Notes: a model not told the origin generated them from the letters alone. DNA of 13,349 bases from JAHECQ01 sp047638695 (GCA_047638695.1 JBLINY010000119.1:1-13349); one strand, 5' to 3'. Shown: positions 1 to 7,319, counted from the stretch's first letter. Made by a program: numbers and translations.

Positions 1-2
1 CC

Positions 3-1646
3 TTCGCCAACTTCCTGATGCCGTTGCAGGTCGGTGCCCGCGACGTTGCCTTCCCTCGCATCAATGCATTCAGCTTTTGGGTCTTCCTCTTCGGCGGGTT
101 GATGTTGAACACCAGCTGGTTTCTTGGCGGCGGCGCCAACGGGGGCTGGTTCAACTACGCCCCGAACAATGGCATCGCCTACTCGCCCTCGGCTGGCATC
201 GATTTCTGGAACGTTGGTCTGCTGATCGCCGGTATCGGTTCGCTGACCGGTGCCGTCAACCTCATCACCACGGTGCTCAACATGCGGGCCCCAGGTATGT
301 CGTTCATGAAGATGCCCGTCTTCGTGTGGATGACCCTCGTTACCCAGTTCTTGCTGCTGTTCGCCATCCCGGTTCTCACCGTGGCGCAGGTCCTGCTGCT
401 CCTCGACCGTCAGTTCGACGCCAACTTCTTCAACGTTGAACAAGGCGCCGACCCACTGCTCTGGCAGCATCTGTTCTGGGTCTTTGGCCACCCCGAGGTG
501 TATCTGATGATCCTGCCGGCGTTCGGCATTGTGTCCGAGGTCATTCCCACGTTCTCTCGCAAGCCAATCTTTGGTTACCCCTTCATGGTGTTCTCCGGTG
601 TCGCCATCGGCTTCATGGGTTGGGGTGTGTGGGCCCACCACATGTTTGTCTCTGGCATCGGACCTCTCACTGTCTCGGCCTTCTCGGTTGCCACGATGTT
701 TATCGCCGTTCCGACTGGCGTGAAGATTCTCAACTGGCTGGCGACGTTATGGGGCGGAAAACTCACGCTCAACACGGCCATGTTGTTTGCCATTGGTTTG
801 GTCACCCAGTTCACCGTCGGCGGATTGTCCGGCGTGTCGCACGCCATCGCCCCATCCGACACCCAGCAGACTGACACCTACTACATCGTTGCCCACTTCC
901 ACTACGTGCTCTTCGGTGGGGCCCTGTTCGGATTCGTCTCCGGTCTGTACTTCTGGTGGCCGAAGGCGTTCGGGTACAAGCTCGGCGAGAAGCTGGGCAA
1001 GTGGAACTTCTGGGGAATGGTGATCGGCTTCAACCTCACCTTCGGGCCGATGCATATCCTGGGCCTCCAGGGGATGCCCCGTCGTATGCAGACCTATGAC
1101 GATGCCATGGGATTCACGTTCTGGAACTTCATTGCCTCCATCGGCGCCTTTATTCTTGGCATCTCGACGGTCTTGGTCCTGCTGAACGGTTACCTGTCGA
1201 ATCGCAAATGGAAGCGGGCCGGGCGGCCTGACGTTGGCGCCGATCCGTGGGATGGACGCACCATCGAGTGGTCGATCCAGTCACCGGCTCCAGGCCACAA
1301 CTTTGACGTCGATCCCCAGATCACCTCACTCGACGATTTCTGGCATCGCAAGTACGTGGAGGATGAGAACGGCAAGATCCGCCGGGTCGCCACGGGTGAA
1401 GAGCTCGCTCAGCCTGGCAATGGCGAAGGCGTGCACCTGCCAGCCCCGTCCTACTGGCCGATCATCCTGGCTGCTTCACTGCCGCTCATTGGTTATGGCC
1501 TGATGTTCAGCCTGTGGTTGACCATCCCCGGTGGCTTGCTGCTGGTTCTATCAATGTACGGCTGGTCACTCGAGCCCGCCGATGACCTCGATGACGTCCA
1601 TCACGACGGTCACGATGACCACGAGTTGGCCGGAGCCTCATCATGA
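3..1646 (+). CDS. ctaD: Cytochrome c oxidase subunit I (caa3/A1 type), 5' truncated by window edge
   Basis: Catalytic subunit of the haem-copper terminal oxidase in the cytoplasmic membrane; it reduces O2 to water and pumps protons. The reading frame is open from base 3, so the N-terminus, including the first low-spin haem ligand, lies outside the window. Visible hallmarks are GARDVAFPR with the D-channel Asp, HPEVY (nt 489-503: CuB His, the channel Glu and the cross-linked Tyr), the HH pair of CuB ligands (636-641), a PTGVK K-channel Lys, and HFH (894-902: the haem ligands). The HPEVY Glu and Tyr mark the A1 family. After the core the chain continues with a hydrophilic loop and two extra membrane helices (about nt 1440-1570), as in Bacillus CtaD. 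The tail is rich in Asp and His. The TGA stop overlaps the ctaE ATG (ATGA), implying translational coupling. Confidence 0.97.
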   Translation, partial: FANFLMPLQVGARDVAFPRINAFSFWVFLFGGLMLNTSWFLGGGANGGWFNYAPNNGIAYSPSAGIDFWNVGLLIAGIGSLTGAVNLITTVLNMRAPGMSFMKMPVFVWMTLVTQFLLLFAIPVLTVAQVLLLLDRQFDANFFNVEQGADPLLWQHLFWVFGHPEVYLMILPAFGIVSEVIPTFSRKPIFGYPFMVFSGVAIGFMGWGVWAHHMFVSGIGPLTVSAFSVATMFIAVPTGVKILNWLATLWGGKLTLNTAMLFAIGLVTQFTVGGLSGVSHAIAPSDTQQTDTYYIVAHFHYVLFGGALFGFVSGLYFWWPKAFGYKLGEKLGKWNFWGMVIGFNLTFGPMHILGLQGMPRRMQTYDDAMGFTFWNFIASIGAFILGISTVLVLLNGYLSNRKWKRAGRPDVGADPWDGRTIEWSIQSPAPGHNFDVDPQITSLDDFWHRKYVEDENGKIRRVATGEELAQPGNGEGVHLPAPSYWPIILAASLPLIGYGLMFSLWLTIPGGLLLVLSMYGWSLEPADDLDDVHHDGHDDHELAGASS

Positions 1647-2338
1647 CCGACGTCGTCACACCCGACACCACCGACGACCACGATCACGACGATCACGGTG
1701 GGGGCCACCACTCCAGCCTTGGTCTGTCCAACATGAAGCTCGCCTTCTGGTTGTTCTTGGGATCTGAGTGCTTGCTGTTCGGTGCGCTCATCTCGACCTT
1801 CCTGCTCAGCAAGACTCGCTTTATCACCGAGGTCGTTGCCGGTAACCCCAAGGTCGTCTCGACCATGCCGGCGGAACTCATGCTTGAGTTCCAAGAGGCA
1901 GGATCAGTCGAGCCGATGTTCGACATCCCGTTCACATCACTCAGCTCATTCGTACTGCTGATGAGCTCGCTCGCCATGGTGCTGGGCCACTCGGCCGTTC
2001 TTCGCAACGACCACAAGAACACTCGGATCTGGATCGGTACAACCGCCCTGCTTGGATCGATCTTTATCGGTGGTCAGATTTACGAGTTCACTGCCTTCTA
2101 CCGGGAAGGCCTTGGCTACACAGGCAACCTGTTCGGCTCGGCCTTCTACACCCTTACCGGGTTCCACGGCATCCACGTGAGCGTAGGCATTGTGATGCTG
2201 CTCTCGATTCTGTTCTTGTCGTTCAAGGGCAAGCTCAACTCTGACCGTGCTGAGACCGTCGAACTGGTGGGCCTCTACTGGCACTTCGTCGACATTGTCT
2301 GGGTGCTCATCTTCACCATCGTCTATCTGATCCCTTAG
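1643..2338 (+). CDS. ctaE: Cytochrome c oxidase subunit III
   Basis: Membrane subunit III of the oxidase, which stabilises the catalytic core. The protein has 231 residues: an Asp/His-rich N-terminus of about 25 residues, then five predicted membrane helices. This is the short bacterial form without the first two helices of the mitochondrial protein. Family signatures are WLFLGSECLLFGAL in the first helix, the GFHGIHVSVG stretch, and a C-terminal YWHFVDIVWVLIF. The ATG overlaps the ctaD stop by four bases and is preceded by GGAG (1632-1635) at 7-nt spacing, so the start is secure. It belongs to the ctaDEFG operon. Confidence 0.96.
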   Translation: MTDVVTPDTTDDHDHDDHGGGHHSSLGLSNMKLAFWLFLGSECLLFGALISTFLLSKTRFITEVVAGNPKVVSTMPAELMLEFQEAGSVEPMFDIPFTSLSSFVLLMSSLAMVLGHSAVLRNDHKNTRIWIGTTALLGSIFIGGQIYEFTAFYREGLGYTGNLFGSAFYTLTGFHGIHVSVGIVMLLSILFLSFKGKLNSDRAETVELVGLYWHFVDIVWVLIFTIVYLIP

Positions 2339-2350
2339 GACCCAACGCTG

Positions 2351-2716
2351 ATGTCTGCTCCAACTGAGACCGCCGTTGCCGACGCCGAGAGCGTGCAGGT
2401 AGCGGCCCACGACGATCACCACCCGACCGAGAAGCAATACTGGGTCGTCTTTGCGGTACTGGCCGCGTTCACGGCGCTCGAGGTGGCTTGGTCGTACATG
2501 GGACTTAGCGGTCCCGCTCTGGTACTGCCGCTTATGACGATGATGACCATCAAGTTCTTCTTGGTGGCCGGAATCTTCATGCACCTCTATTTCGACTTCA
2601 AGGCGCTCAACGGCAAGTACTTCACCTGGGCGTTTGCGGGGGCAATGATCCTGGCCATCGCCGTCTTCTTCATCGTGTTTGCTGCCTTCGAGTTTCAGAT
2701 CTCGTACTTCGGATGA
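2351..2716 (+). CDS. ctaF: Cytochrome c oxidase subunit IV (prokaryotic COX4 family)
   Basis: Small accessory subunit of the oxidase, 121 residues. After a hydrophilic N-terminus containing HDDHH there are three membrane helices: QYWVVFAVLAAFTALEV, a central one ending KFFLVAGIFMHLYFD (the family hallmark, with the conserved Lys and the MHL-x-FD end), and a C-terminal FAGAMILAIAVFFIVF. The Shine-Dalgarno AGGA overlaps the ctaE TAG stop, 10 nt before the ATG. The symbol follows Bacillus usage (ctaCDEFG); the mycobacterial gene called ctaF is a different protein. Identity rests on topology, the central motif and position between ctaE and ctaG. Confidence 0.9.
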   Translation: MSAPTETAVADAESVQVAAHDDHHPTEKQYWVVFAVLAAFTALEVAWSYMGLSGPALVLPLMTMMTIKFFLVAGIFMHLYFDFKALNGKYFTWAFAGAMILAIAVFFIVFAAFEFQISYFG

Positions 2717-2737
2717 CGATCTAGTGGGAGCTTGGGC

Positions 2738-3700
2738 GTGAGTCTGGTTCCCTGGACAGCCCACCCCGAGGTCTGGATGCTTCTGGCCGGCGCGCTGGCC
2801 CTTGGCTGGTATGCGGCCAAAGTGTTGCAACCGAAGGCAGTTGCCGCTGGGTACGAGCCCATTACGCGAGCCCAGAAGGTGTGGTTCACACTCGGTTTCG
2901 TCGGGATTTGGGTGGCCTCCGATTGGCCAGTGCACGACATCGCCGAAGATCACCTTTATTCGGTGCACATGTTGCAGCATCTGTTGCTGTCGATGTTGCT
3001 ACCGGCGGCATTCGTGCTGGCCACCCCCCGCTGGCTGATCGAACTTCTCATTGATCCCCAGGGTCGCCTGTGGGCCGGACTTCGCAAAGCGACCCGACCC
3101 CTGGTGGCGGGATTGATCTTCAACGCCCTCACGCTGTTCTTGCACTGGTCGAAGATCGTGCAGTTGTCGGCTGACATCGGTCCAGTGCACTTTGGATTCC
3201 ACCTTGCTGTGTTCACTGCCGGGCTCCTGATGTGGATGCCCGTCCTCAGTCCGATCAGTGAATGGCGGCTGGCACCGTTGGGTCAGTGCATCTACCTGTT
3301 CTCGATGTCGATCGTTCCGACCGTTCCCGGCGGGTGGCTGGTGTTCGCTGAGGGTGTTGTTTATCGCCATTACGACACTCCTGATCGGTTGTGGGGCATC
3401 GATGTGCTTTCCGACCAGCAAGCCGCCGGTGCAGTAATGAAGTTGGTTGGCGGGCTCGTCTTGTGGGTAATCATCGTGACGATCTTTACCAAGTGGGCCG
3501 TGGCCGAAACCGATCGGGACCGAGTTGATCAACGGGCGCGCGATCTCGAACGTCTGGCTGCCCACGATCGTGCGGCGGACGAACGAGAACTCGCTCGTGT
3601 GTCCAGCGCTGAGTCGGCACCCGGCGTTGCCGAAGAGCCGCTGACCTTCGAGGCGGTGTCGGAAGCATTTGCTGCCTCTACTCCGCCCCGCGAGACCTGA
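2738..3700 (+). CDS. ctaG: Cytochrome c oxidase assembly protein CtaG (caa3_CtaG family)
   Basis: Polytopic membrane protein needed to assemble an active caa3-type oxidase, probably by helping supply copper. It is unrelated to the Cox11-type protein of the same name. The 320 residues show about seven hydrophobic helices and the characteristic His-rich segment SDWPVHDIAEDHLYSVHMLQHLLL near residues 65-88. A charged, probably helical cytoplasmic tail of about 65 residues (rich in Asp, Arg and Glu) follows the last helix. The start chosen is GTG at 2738, because GGGAG (2726-2730) sits 7 nt upstream. A TTG at 2732 is in frame but only one base from that Shine-Dalgarno. The gap to ctaF is 21 nt, so it is the same operon. 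Confidence 0.92.
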   Translation: MSLVPWTAHPEVWMLLAGALALGWYAAKVLQPKAVAAGYEPITRAQKVWFTLGFVGIWVASDWPVHDIAEDHLYSVHMLQHLLLSMLLPAAFVLATPRWLIELLIDPQGRLWAGLRKATRPLVAGLIFNALTLFLHWSKIVQLSADIGPVHFGFHLAVFTAGLLMWMPVLSPISEWRLAPLGQCIYLFSMSIVPTVPGGWLVFAEGVVYRHYDTPDRLWGIDVLSDQQAAGAVMKLVGGLVLWVIIVTIFTKWAVAETDRDRVDQRARDLERLAAHDRAADERELARVSSAESAPGVAEEPLTFEAVSEAFAASTPPRET

Positions 3701-3715
3701 CAGATCAGAGACCGG

Positions 3716-4375
3716 TTGATCGATCTGGCCCGAATGCGTCACGACTACGAGTCGAGGGGTTTACTCGAGCAAGATGTTGTCTCTGATGGCATCGAGCAGT
3801 TTCAGATGTGGCTCGACGACGCCATCAGTGCGGGGGTTACCGAACCGAACGCGATGGTTCTCTCGACCGTCGATGACACGGGGGCACCGCATTCACGGCA
3901 TGTGTTGTTGAAGGGCATCAGCACCGGGGGGCTCGAGTTCTATACCAATTACGGCAGCGACAAGGGCGCTCAGATAGAGGCCAATCCGGCTGTGGCCCTG
4001 ACGTTTCCCTGGCTGGCCCTCCATCGTCAGGTCAACATCGTCGGCACCGCTACGCCGCTTCAAGCCGAGGAATCCGATGCCTACTTTGCGCTACGACCGC
4101 GTGCGTCGCAGCTGGGGGCCTGGGCCAGCAACCAGAGCCGCGTCATCGAGGATCGTTTGGTCCTCGACGACGCGCTCGTCCACTTCGACGCAACGTTCGG
4201 TGAGGTCGTGCCAAGGCCGCCGGGATGGGGTGGCTACCGAGTCGCACCCCATCGGATCGAGTTTTGGCAGGGTCGCCCCAGTCGCCTCCACGACCGGCTG
4301 CGGTACACGCTCGAAACGGACGTCGGGTTGGGCGAGGAGTCCTCTCGGTGGCGTATCACGCGCCACGCTCCCTAG
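3716..4375 (+). CDS. pdxH: Pyridoxamine/pyridoxine 5'-phosphate oxidase
   Basis: FMN-dependent cytosolic enzyme that oxidises pyridoxamine or pyridoxine 5'-phosphate to pyridoxal 5'-phosphate. The 219 residues cover the whole family. The N-terminal LARMRHDYESRGL matches the usual R-x-x-Y start. The FMN-binding split barrel has SRHVLLKGI and FYTNYGSDKGAQ. RASQLGAWASNQS follows, and the C-terminal signature reads IEFWQGRPSRLHDRL and ends WRITRHAP. The start is probably TTG 3716, with AGAG (3707-3710) 5 nt upstream. ATG 3734, six codons in, is the alternative but would trim conserved residues. It lies only 15 nt after ctaG, so it is probably read through from the oxidase operon; no functional link to respiration is implied. 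Confidence 0.94.
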   Translation: MIDLARMRHDYESRGLLEQDVVSDGIEQFQMWLDDAISAGVTEPNAMVLSTVDDTGAPHSRHVLLKGISTGGLEFYTNYGSDKGAQIEANPAVALTFPWLALHRQVNIVGTATPLQAEESDAYFALRPRASQLGAWASNQSRVIEDRLVLDDALVHFDATFGEVVPRPPGWGGYRVAPHRIEFWQGRPSRLHDRLRYTLETDVGLGEESSRWRITRHAP

Positions 4376-4381
4376 GGAGCG
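4366..4381. repeat. 16-nt perfect palindrome spanning the pdxH stop codon
   Basis: CGCTCCCTAGGGAGCG is a perfect palindrome with the pdxH TAG at its centre. In RNA it could form a 6-bp stem with a CTAG loop. No U-tract follows on either strand, so it is not a convincing intrinsic terminator. It lies in the short space between the convergent pdxH and minus-strand operon ends. Confidence 0.5.
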
Positions 4382-4414
4382 CTGACCGCGTTCCGTGGGT
4401 GGCCGCCAGCCTGG

Positions 4415-5083
4415 CTATGACGCAGTAGGAGGTGCCCATGATCGGGCTGCTGTGGCCAGGCCTTCGATAAGACGCTCGGTGTGAGGGAAGCGATCGCTGC
4501 CCACGCCGGTACGCCGCGAGCTGGCGGGCCAGTATTGAGCCATGGGTGTGAGGCCTCGAACACGTGGTGGCAGTTCGATCTGGACGCCGCCTGAGCGTGA
4601 CAGATTGCAGGGGTTGTCGGGGTGCTGCCCACGAAGACTCTTGGGGATCTCGTCGAGATCATCGATCACCCGGTAGTAAGGGATCTCGTCGCGGACGTGA
4701 CGGGCAACGTGAGCCGCCAACGCCCGATTGGTGCCGCCGAGCAGCAGGTCTGACCAGCGGCCCCGTAGTCCGTACCCGTGGATAGCGACAACCACGTCGC
4801 AATGATCGATGAACGATCGGAGCTGTTCGGAGACCGAAGGGCTCACGTACTTCGATGAGATGTGGTGGCGCATGCCAGCGGGCTGGAGGACGCCGTAGAA
4901 CGACGAGCCTGATCGGGCTGCGGCTTCCGATGCAACTTGGTCGGTAAACCGCTCGAGGTTGCCGCCATGGAAGGCACAGAAACCGAAGGTGCTGCGGAGG
5001 TCGACGACCTCGACAACGCCCGGACGAGAGAGCAGCTCGGCGAAGGCCTCCGGACCGGTTGCTTTTGTGTCTGCGGCGGGCAC
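4415..5083 (-). CDS. Poly-gamma-glutamate hydrolase-like zinc peptidase (PF05908/DUF867, YjqB/PghP family)
   Basis: The 222-residue protein resembles the family of phage PghP and Bacillus YjqB, zinc-dependent hydrolases with a carboxypeptidase-like fold; PghP cleaves poly-gamma-glutamate. Seen in order: FHGGNLE (residues 38-44), RHHISSKY (72-79), VVVAIHGYG (97-105), LLLGGTNR (113-120) and NLSRSGGVQIELP (160-172). By analogy H39, E44 and H102 are the likely zinc ligands. No signal peptide is visible, so it is probably cytoplasmic. GTG 5083 is the only start upstream of the first motif; GAGG is only 2 nt before it, and translation may depend on the upstream gene, which ends 24 nt away in the same frame. 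It is the last gene of the tlpA-ccdA operon. The true substrate is unknown, since no capsule or polyglutamate synthesis genes are here. Confidence 0.8.
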   Translation of the reverse strand: MPAADTKATGPEAFAELLSRPGVVEVVDLRSTFGFCAFHGGNLERFTDQVASEAAARSGSSFYGVLQPAGMRHHISSKYVSPSVSEQLRSFIDHCDVVVAIHGYGLRGRWSDLLLGGTNRALAAHVARHVRDEIPYYRVIDDLDEIPKSLRGQHPDNPCNLSRSGGVQIELPPRVRGLTPMAQYWPASSRRTGVGSDRFPHTERLIEGLATAARSWAPPTAS

Positions 5084-5107
5084 CGCCTCAGGGTGCCAGA
5101 GTTGCGA

Positions 5108-6022
5108 TCAGGCGGCGACTTTGGAAGAGGGATTCTGGGGTGTCCGGCTTTGTTCGTTCTTCCGAGCGACGAAGCCAGCGACGGCGAGACCAACGTTGAG
5201 GATCAGGAACGACCAACCAAGGACCGTGGTGCGCTTGTCGATCCAGGTGGTCATCTTGGCTTGGAACTCTTCGGCGTTCGTGATGATGCTGTTGATCCAC
5301 GGCGTCAGTTCGGTGGGATCACGGAACACTTGGATGCTCCAAATGCCGTAGAGCGTCACATAAACCCCGACGACGACCAGAACGATGGCGGAGATGAGGT
5401 TGATCTTGGGGAGAAGCTGACGGAAACGAGTGACCATGCCCCGTTTGCCGAACGCAACTGCGAGGGTGAGAGCGGTTGCCAACAGGCCCATCCCGAGCCC
5501 ATAGGAGAGGAAGCCACCGAGGCGTTCGGTAAAGGCGAGTGAACCGGCGCCCGTCGAGGACGTTCCCACCACGCTCAGGAACAAACCGATGGTGCACGAC
5601 AGCGAGGCGATGGCGTAGGAGATGCCGAAGAGGAACATGCTGACCGACGATCGGCTACCGGTGCCCTTCTCGAGCTTTGGCAGCTTCAAGAGCGGTTGGA
5701 AGCCCCGCAGCATGGCCAGACCGAGCAGCACCAGGGCGCCACCGATAACCAATGTGAGCCAAGGGACGTATTCAGCAATGCTCGAATAGAAACCGGCGAA
5801 GACCAGGCCCAGGAGCCCGAATACCAAGAGGAAACCAGCTGACATCGACAGTCCGACGATCTGGGCTCGATTAAGCGCAACGATGCGACTTTCGGAACCT
5901 GACTCCTCGTCGTCTAGGCCGAGGAAGAAGCCGAGGTAGGCCGGTAACAGGGCAAAGCCGCAGGGGTTCACCAGCGCCACCATGCCGAGGGCAAATGCCC
6001 GAGGGTCGAAAAGATCAGCCAT
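5108..6022 (-). CDS. ccdA: Cytochrome c biogenesis protein CcdA (DsbD membrane-domain family)
   Basis: Membrane thiol-disulfide transporter that passes electrons from cytoplasmic thioredoxin to extracytoplasmic thioredoxin-like proteins. The two redox cysteines are in the expected contexts: C21 in NPCGFALLPAYL and C143 in LSCTIGLFLS. Six core helices are followed by extra hydrophobic segments. At 304 residues it is longer than the minimal CcdA of about 230-245, the excess being a C-terminal amphipathic loop plus one helix (about residues 225-290). ATG 6022 opens directly on the first helix. It is 18 nt downstream of the TlpA-like gene, its probable redox partner, and 24 nt upstream of the PghP-like gene, so the three are likely co-transcribed. 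Confidence 0.93.
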   Translation of the reverse strand: MADLFDPRAFALGMVALVNPCGFALLPAYLGFFLGLDDEESGSESRIVALNRAQIVGLSMSAGFLLVFGLLGLVFAGFYSSIAEYVPWLTLVIGGALVLLGLAMLRGFQPLLKLPKLEKGTGSRSSVSMFLFGISYAIASLSCTIGLFLSVVGTSSTGAGSLAFTERLGGFLSYGLGMGLLATALTLAVAFGKRGMVTRFRQLLPKINLISAIVLVVVGVYVTLYGIWSIQVFRDPTELTPWINSIITNAEEFQAKMTTWIDKRTTVLGWSFLILNVGLAVAGFVARKNEQSRTPQNPSSKVAA

Positions 6023-6040
6023 GTCGTCTAGGTCTCGCAG

Positions 6041-6625
6041 TCAGCTCGGGAGCAGGTGTTCATCTATTTTCGACCGCAGCGTTTCTCCGTTGAGAATGCC
6101 GCTGAATATCTCGGCGACGGTGCCGTCGCTCTCGATAAAGACGGTCGTTGGCATACCTTTGGCGTCGAAGAACTCGAAGGCTCCGGCACTGCTGCCCTCG
6201 AACACGGTGTCGAAGGTGATGCCAGTTTCATCGATTAGACCCTGCCAGCTGCTGGTGTCGGTATCGCGGCTGATGCCGACGATGGTGATGCCGTCGGGCT
6301 GTACGGCCTGGTGAACTTCCTCGAACTCAGGCAACTCGGCTCGGCAGGGAGCGCACCAGCTGGCGAAGAAGTTGAGGACAAGTGGCTGTCCTTCGTAGGT
6401 GTCGAGCGAGATGGTTTCGCCCTCGGGTGTCTCGAATTGAAACGCGTCCAGCCCAGCTGCGGAAGTGGTGTCGTCCGACCCGCCTCCGACGTTGAAGATA
6501 ACGAGGAGCACAACGACGGCGGCGGCGGCCGTCGCTACTAGGGGCAACAGCGACCCACCGGTACGGGGATTTTGCTGATCGTCGTTGGCCGGTTCGTCAC
6601 CGGGATTGGGCGTGGGCGATGCCAT
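6041..6625 (-). CDS. Membrane-anchored TlpA/ResA-like thioredoxin-fold protein
   Basis: Extracytoplasmic thiol reductase of the TlpA/ResA type, which reduces cysteines of apocytochrome c or oxidase copper sites. The 194-residue protein has a hydrophilic cytosolic start, one membrane anchor (residues 25-46), a short linker, then a thioredoxin fold with FFASWCAPCRAELPEF (redox pair C91/C94), a VGISRDTD strand and the cis-Pro strand in KGMPTTVFIESDG. ATG 6625 is chosen because it gives a normal signal-anchor N-terminus; ATG 6658 would add 11 residues and neither has a clear Shine-Dalgarno. It heads the operon tlpA-like, ccdA, PghP-like, so it is probably re-reduced by the adjacent CcdA. Whether it serves cytochrome c or the oxidase CuA site cannot be told from sequence. 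Confidence 0.92.
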   Translation of the reverse strand: MASPTPNPGDEPANDDQQNPRTGGSLLPLVATAAAAVVVLLVIFNVGGGSDDTTSAAGLDAFQFETPEGETISLDTYEGQPLVLNFFASWCAPCRAELPEFEEVHQAVQPDGITIVGISRDTDTSSWQGLIDETGITFDTVFEGSSAGAFEFFDAKGMPTTVFIESDGTVAEIFSGILNGETLRSKIDEHLLPS

Positions 6626-6660
6626 GTGGGGAGTGAACCTTGCATGGCGCCCTGTCATTC

Positions 6661-6716
6661 CCAATGAATTCCGATTGGCACCGGAACGCCCACCAAAATG
6701 TGGCTTCCGGCACCGG
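6661..6716. repeat. Cluster of short inverted and direct repeats upstream of the tlpA operon
   Basis: Between the whiB7 stop and the tlpA start are CCAAT (6661-6665) mirrored by ATTGG (6674-6678), CCGGAA (6681-6686) mirrored by TTCCGG (6705-6710), and the direct repeat GGCACCGG (6677-6684 and 6709-6716), 32 bp apart or about three helical turns. This is the only intergenic space upstream of the tlpA operon, so an operator or structured leader is possible. No promoter hexamers are convincing. Confidence 0.35.
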
Positions 6717-6833
6717 CCAAAGGAGGCGTGAGGACCCACCGGCAGTGGCTCACGTCGCGGCGTCAGCGGTGGCTCGCTTTGTACGTTGCCACCGCCGCGC
6801 TCGACGACGGGCGTCCCCTGCCAATGGTTCGCC

Positions 6834-7205
6834 TCAGGCGATCAGCCTCTGGAGGTGGTCGGGGACCGGGATGTCCGGCAGCCGATCTTCGGGCCGCGGG
6901 TTTTTTGGTGGACGCCCTCGTTTGCGCTTGATCGTGACAATGCGGCCCTTGGCGAAGAGCTGCCCGCCCCAAACACCCCAGGGCTCACCGCGCCTGATTG
7001 CGCCTTCGAGACATGGGGCGATGACGGGGCAATCAGCGCAGACCTGTTTGGCTGCTGCGATGTCGGGCAGATCCTCTGAGAAGAAGATGTCCTTGGCCTT
7101 TGAGACGGTTCGGCAGGTGGCAGCACTCCACCAGTCCTCTGCGAGAGGACTGGCGGTGGCTCTAGGAGGCCGGAGGTATTCCGTTGGTTCGAGTGCGAGT
7201 GTCAT
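6834..7205 (-). CDS. whiB7: WhiB7-type Fe-S transcriptional regulator
   Basis: The 123-residue protein is a WhiB/Wbl protein, a 4Fe-4S protein that binds the primary sigma factor and activates promoters. The four cluster cysteines are C31, C56, C59 and C65 (C-x24-C-x2-C-x5-C). They are followed by EPWGVWGG (74-81), the sigma-contacting turn, then a basic tail with KRKRGRPPK. The combination of EPWGVWGG, a following segment GRIVTIKR and an RGRP AT-hook is the WhiB7/WblC signature, the master regulator of intrinsic antibiotic resistance in mycobacteria and streptomycetes. The tail runs about 20 residues past the AT-hook. ATG 7205 has AGGA 6 nt upstream. The gene lies downstream of a terminator-controlled leader with an upstream ORF, as known for whiB7/wblC, which supports the assignment. 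The stop sits in a small palindrome (TCGCCT-C-AGGCGA, 6829-6841). Confidence 0.93.
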   Translation of the reverse strand: MTLALEPTEYLRPPRATASPLAEDWWSAATCRTVSKAKDIFFSEDLPDIAAAKQVCADCPVIAPCLEGAIRRGEPWGVWGGQLFAKGRIVTIKRKRGRPPKNPRPEDRLPDIPVPDHLQRLIA

Positions 7206-7276
7206 TGCGGTTCCTGAGGTGCGTTTCTGTTTGCGTGTGAGTGGTGAGTAGATGTCGAGTTCGTGGGAGCACCGCC

Positions 7277-7319
7277 CCAAAAGCGAAAGAGCCGCTGGGA
7301 GCTTGTGCTCCCAGCGGCT
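7277..7319 (-). terminator. Intrinsic terminator between the upstream ORF and whiB7 (attenuator)
   Basis: On the minus strand a perfect 13-bp stem (AGCCGCTGGGAGC, loop ACAA, GCTCCCAGCGGCT; 7319 to 7290) is followed by CTTTCGCTTTTGG, a broken U-tract. No T-run follows on the plus strand, so it acts on minus-strand transcripts. It begins 24 nt after the upstream ORF stop and ends about 72 nt before whiB7. Its 5' arm can instead pair with the end of the upstream ORF (antiterminator feature). Confidence 0.9.

Noticed and set aside
1946..2980. Long open frame on the minus strand (344 codons) antisense to ctaE-ctaF-ctaG
   Set aside because: It lies opposite three well-identified genes, its translation is rich in His, Gln, Gly and Arg with no recognisable motif, and it is a typical GC-rich shadow frame.
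2999..3742. Minus-strand open frame (247 codons) opposite ctaG
   Set aside because: Antisense shadow of ctaG; composition is low in hydrophobic residues and no start signal is visible.
4937..5542. Plus-strand open frame (201 codons) opposite ccdA and the PghP-like gene
   Set aside because: Overlaps two genes with clear family motifs; translation is Gly/Asp/Glu-rich without a domain.
6640..7251. Plus-strand open frame (203 codons) covering the tlpA upstream region and whiB7
   Set aside because: Antisense to whiB7, which has all cluster cysteines; the frame is Arg/Ala/Ser-rich noise.
7290..7319. Terminator acting on the plus strand or bidirectionally
   Set aside because: Only the minus strand has a following U-rich tract; on the plus strand the stem is followed by GCGATCCTCG.
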